A stretch of DNA of 23,946 nt from an uncultured Slackia sp. (GTDB lineage: Bacteria; Actinomycetota; Coriobacteriia; Coriobacteriales; Eggerthellaceae): the NCBI GenBank assembly GCA_934661005.1, contig CAKUIK010000035.1, positions 1-23,946 on the forward strand. The letters are read 5' to 3'. A program made the position numbers and the translations under genes. The notes below the pieces were generated by a model. That model saw only the letters and a list, made by a program, of their open reading frames with translations, made no database searches and was not told the DNA's origin. Position 1 is the stretch's first letter. Every line of letters starts with the position of its first letter. Shown one piece after another: positions 23,526-23,946 of this stretch.

Positions 23526-23946
23526 ATGGAAACGAAAGACTCCGTCACGCTCGACGCGAAATGCGTCGCAGCGATGAAGCCCGATGCGCTTTCACCTGCG
23601 GAAACCGAGGCCAAAACCGAAGGCATCGGCGTAACGAAAGCAGGAATGGCCACGGGCAAATGCTTCGTATCGGCAATGCTCGCAGGCGCGTTCATCGCGT
23701 TCGGCGGCATGTATTTCTGCGTATTCTTAGGTGACCCCACGATTCCGTTCGCGGTGCAGCGCATGGTCGGCGGCATTTGCTTCTGCCTCGGCCTCGTGCT
23801 TGTGCTGTGCTGCGGCGCTGAGCTGTTCACGGGCAACTCGCTTATGTGCTGCGCGAAGGCATCGGGCAAAATCGACTGGGCCGGTATGCTGAAGAACTGG
23901 ATCATTGTGTGGTTCGGCAACCTCGCTGGCGCGCTCGTGGCCGTTG
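23526..23946 (+). CDS. focA: formate channel FocA/FNT family, N-terminal part, cut by window end
   Basis: The first 140 codons of a formate/nitrite transporter-family protein are present. After a polar N-terminal stretch of about 38 residues come the first membrane helices, with CFVSAMLAGAFIAFGGMYFC and GICFCLGLVLVLCCGAELFTGNS, the latter containing the conserved L-x-TGN-type segment of FNT channels. FNT proteins are pentameric pores for formate, nitrite or hydrosulfide. The location directly after a formate hydrogenlyase cluster, 39 bases beyond hycI, makes formate the likely substrate. The start is supported by GGAGG at 23516-23520. The gene continues past the window. Confidence 0.88.
   Translation, partial: METKDSVTLDAKCVAAMKPDALSPAETEAKTEGIGVTKAGMATGKCFVSAMLAGAFIAFGGMYFCVFLGDPTIPFAVQRMVGGICFCLGLVLVLCCGAELFTGNSLMCCAKASGKIDWAGMLKNWIIVWFGNLAGALVAV

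Overview
The window looks like a chromosomal segment of a strictly anaerobic, high-GC actinobacterium of the Coriobacteriia, most likely Eggerthellaceae. This placement is inferred from three things: GC-rich third codon positions, a membrane-anchored LuxR-type regulator divergent from a Tat-exported flavin reductase (a pairing common in that family), and the protein sequences themselves. No rRNA, tRNA or CRISPR array is visible, so the taxonomy is not proven.

The left part (about 1-9.2 kb) is a patchwork of small, separately transcribed units. It holds an AT-rich, gene-poor edge with a nine-C run and a perfect 17-bp inverted repeat, then a tyrosine recombinase (545-1468, minus), a doubtful small ORF, an NhaC-type Na+/H+ antiporter (1867-3210, plus), and a small four-helix membrane protein (3450-3917, minus). 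A LuxR-type regulator (4133-5563, minus) follows, divergent from a Tat-signal flavoprotein reductase (5811-7550, plus). Next come a RelB/DinJ-like antitoxin with a PIN-domain toxin (7758-8404, minus) and a lone Phd/YefM-like antitoxin (8712-8900, plus). Most units are closed by clear factor-independent terminators.

The right part (9260 to the window end) is one long plus-strand cluster encoding a complete formate hydrogenlyase of the Hyf (FHL-2) type. In order it encodes a HydN-like four-cluster ferredoxin, the selenocysteine formate dehydrogenase H (fdhF, with an in-frame TGA at 10239-10241 read as Sec140), a HycB/HyfA electron-transfer protein, and the membrane arm HyfB-C-D-E-F. These are followed by the [NiFe]-hydrogenase large subunit HyfG, the ferredoxin HyfH, the small subunit HyfI, the assembly protein HycH, the large-subunit protease HycI, and the start of a FocA/FNT formate channel cut by the window edge. 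Gene order hyfA-I matches that of E. coli hyf.

The genes fit one scheme. Formate enters through FocA and is oxidised to CO2 by the Sec/Mo enzyme FdhF. Electrons pass through HycB/HyfA, HyfH and HyfI to the Ni-Fe site in HyfG and reduce protons to H2. HyfB, HyfD and HyfF (three antiporter-like subunits) with HyfC and HyfE could couple this to ion translocation. The hyp, selenium-incorporation and molybdopterin genes such a system needs are not in the window and must lie elsewhere.
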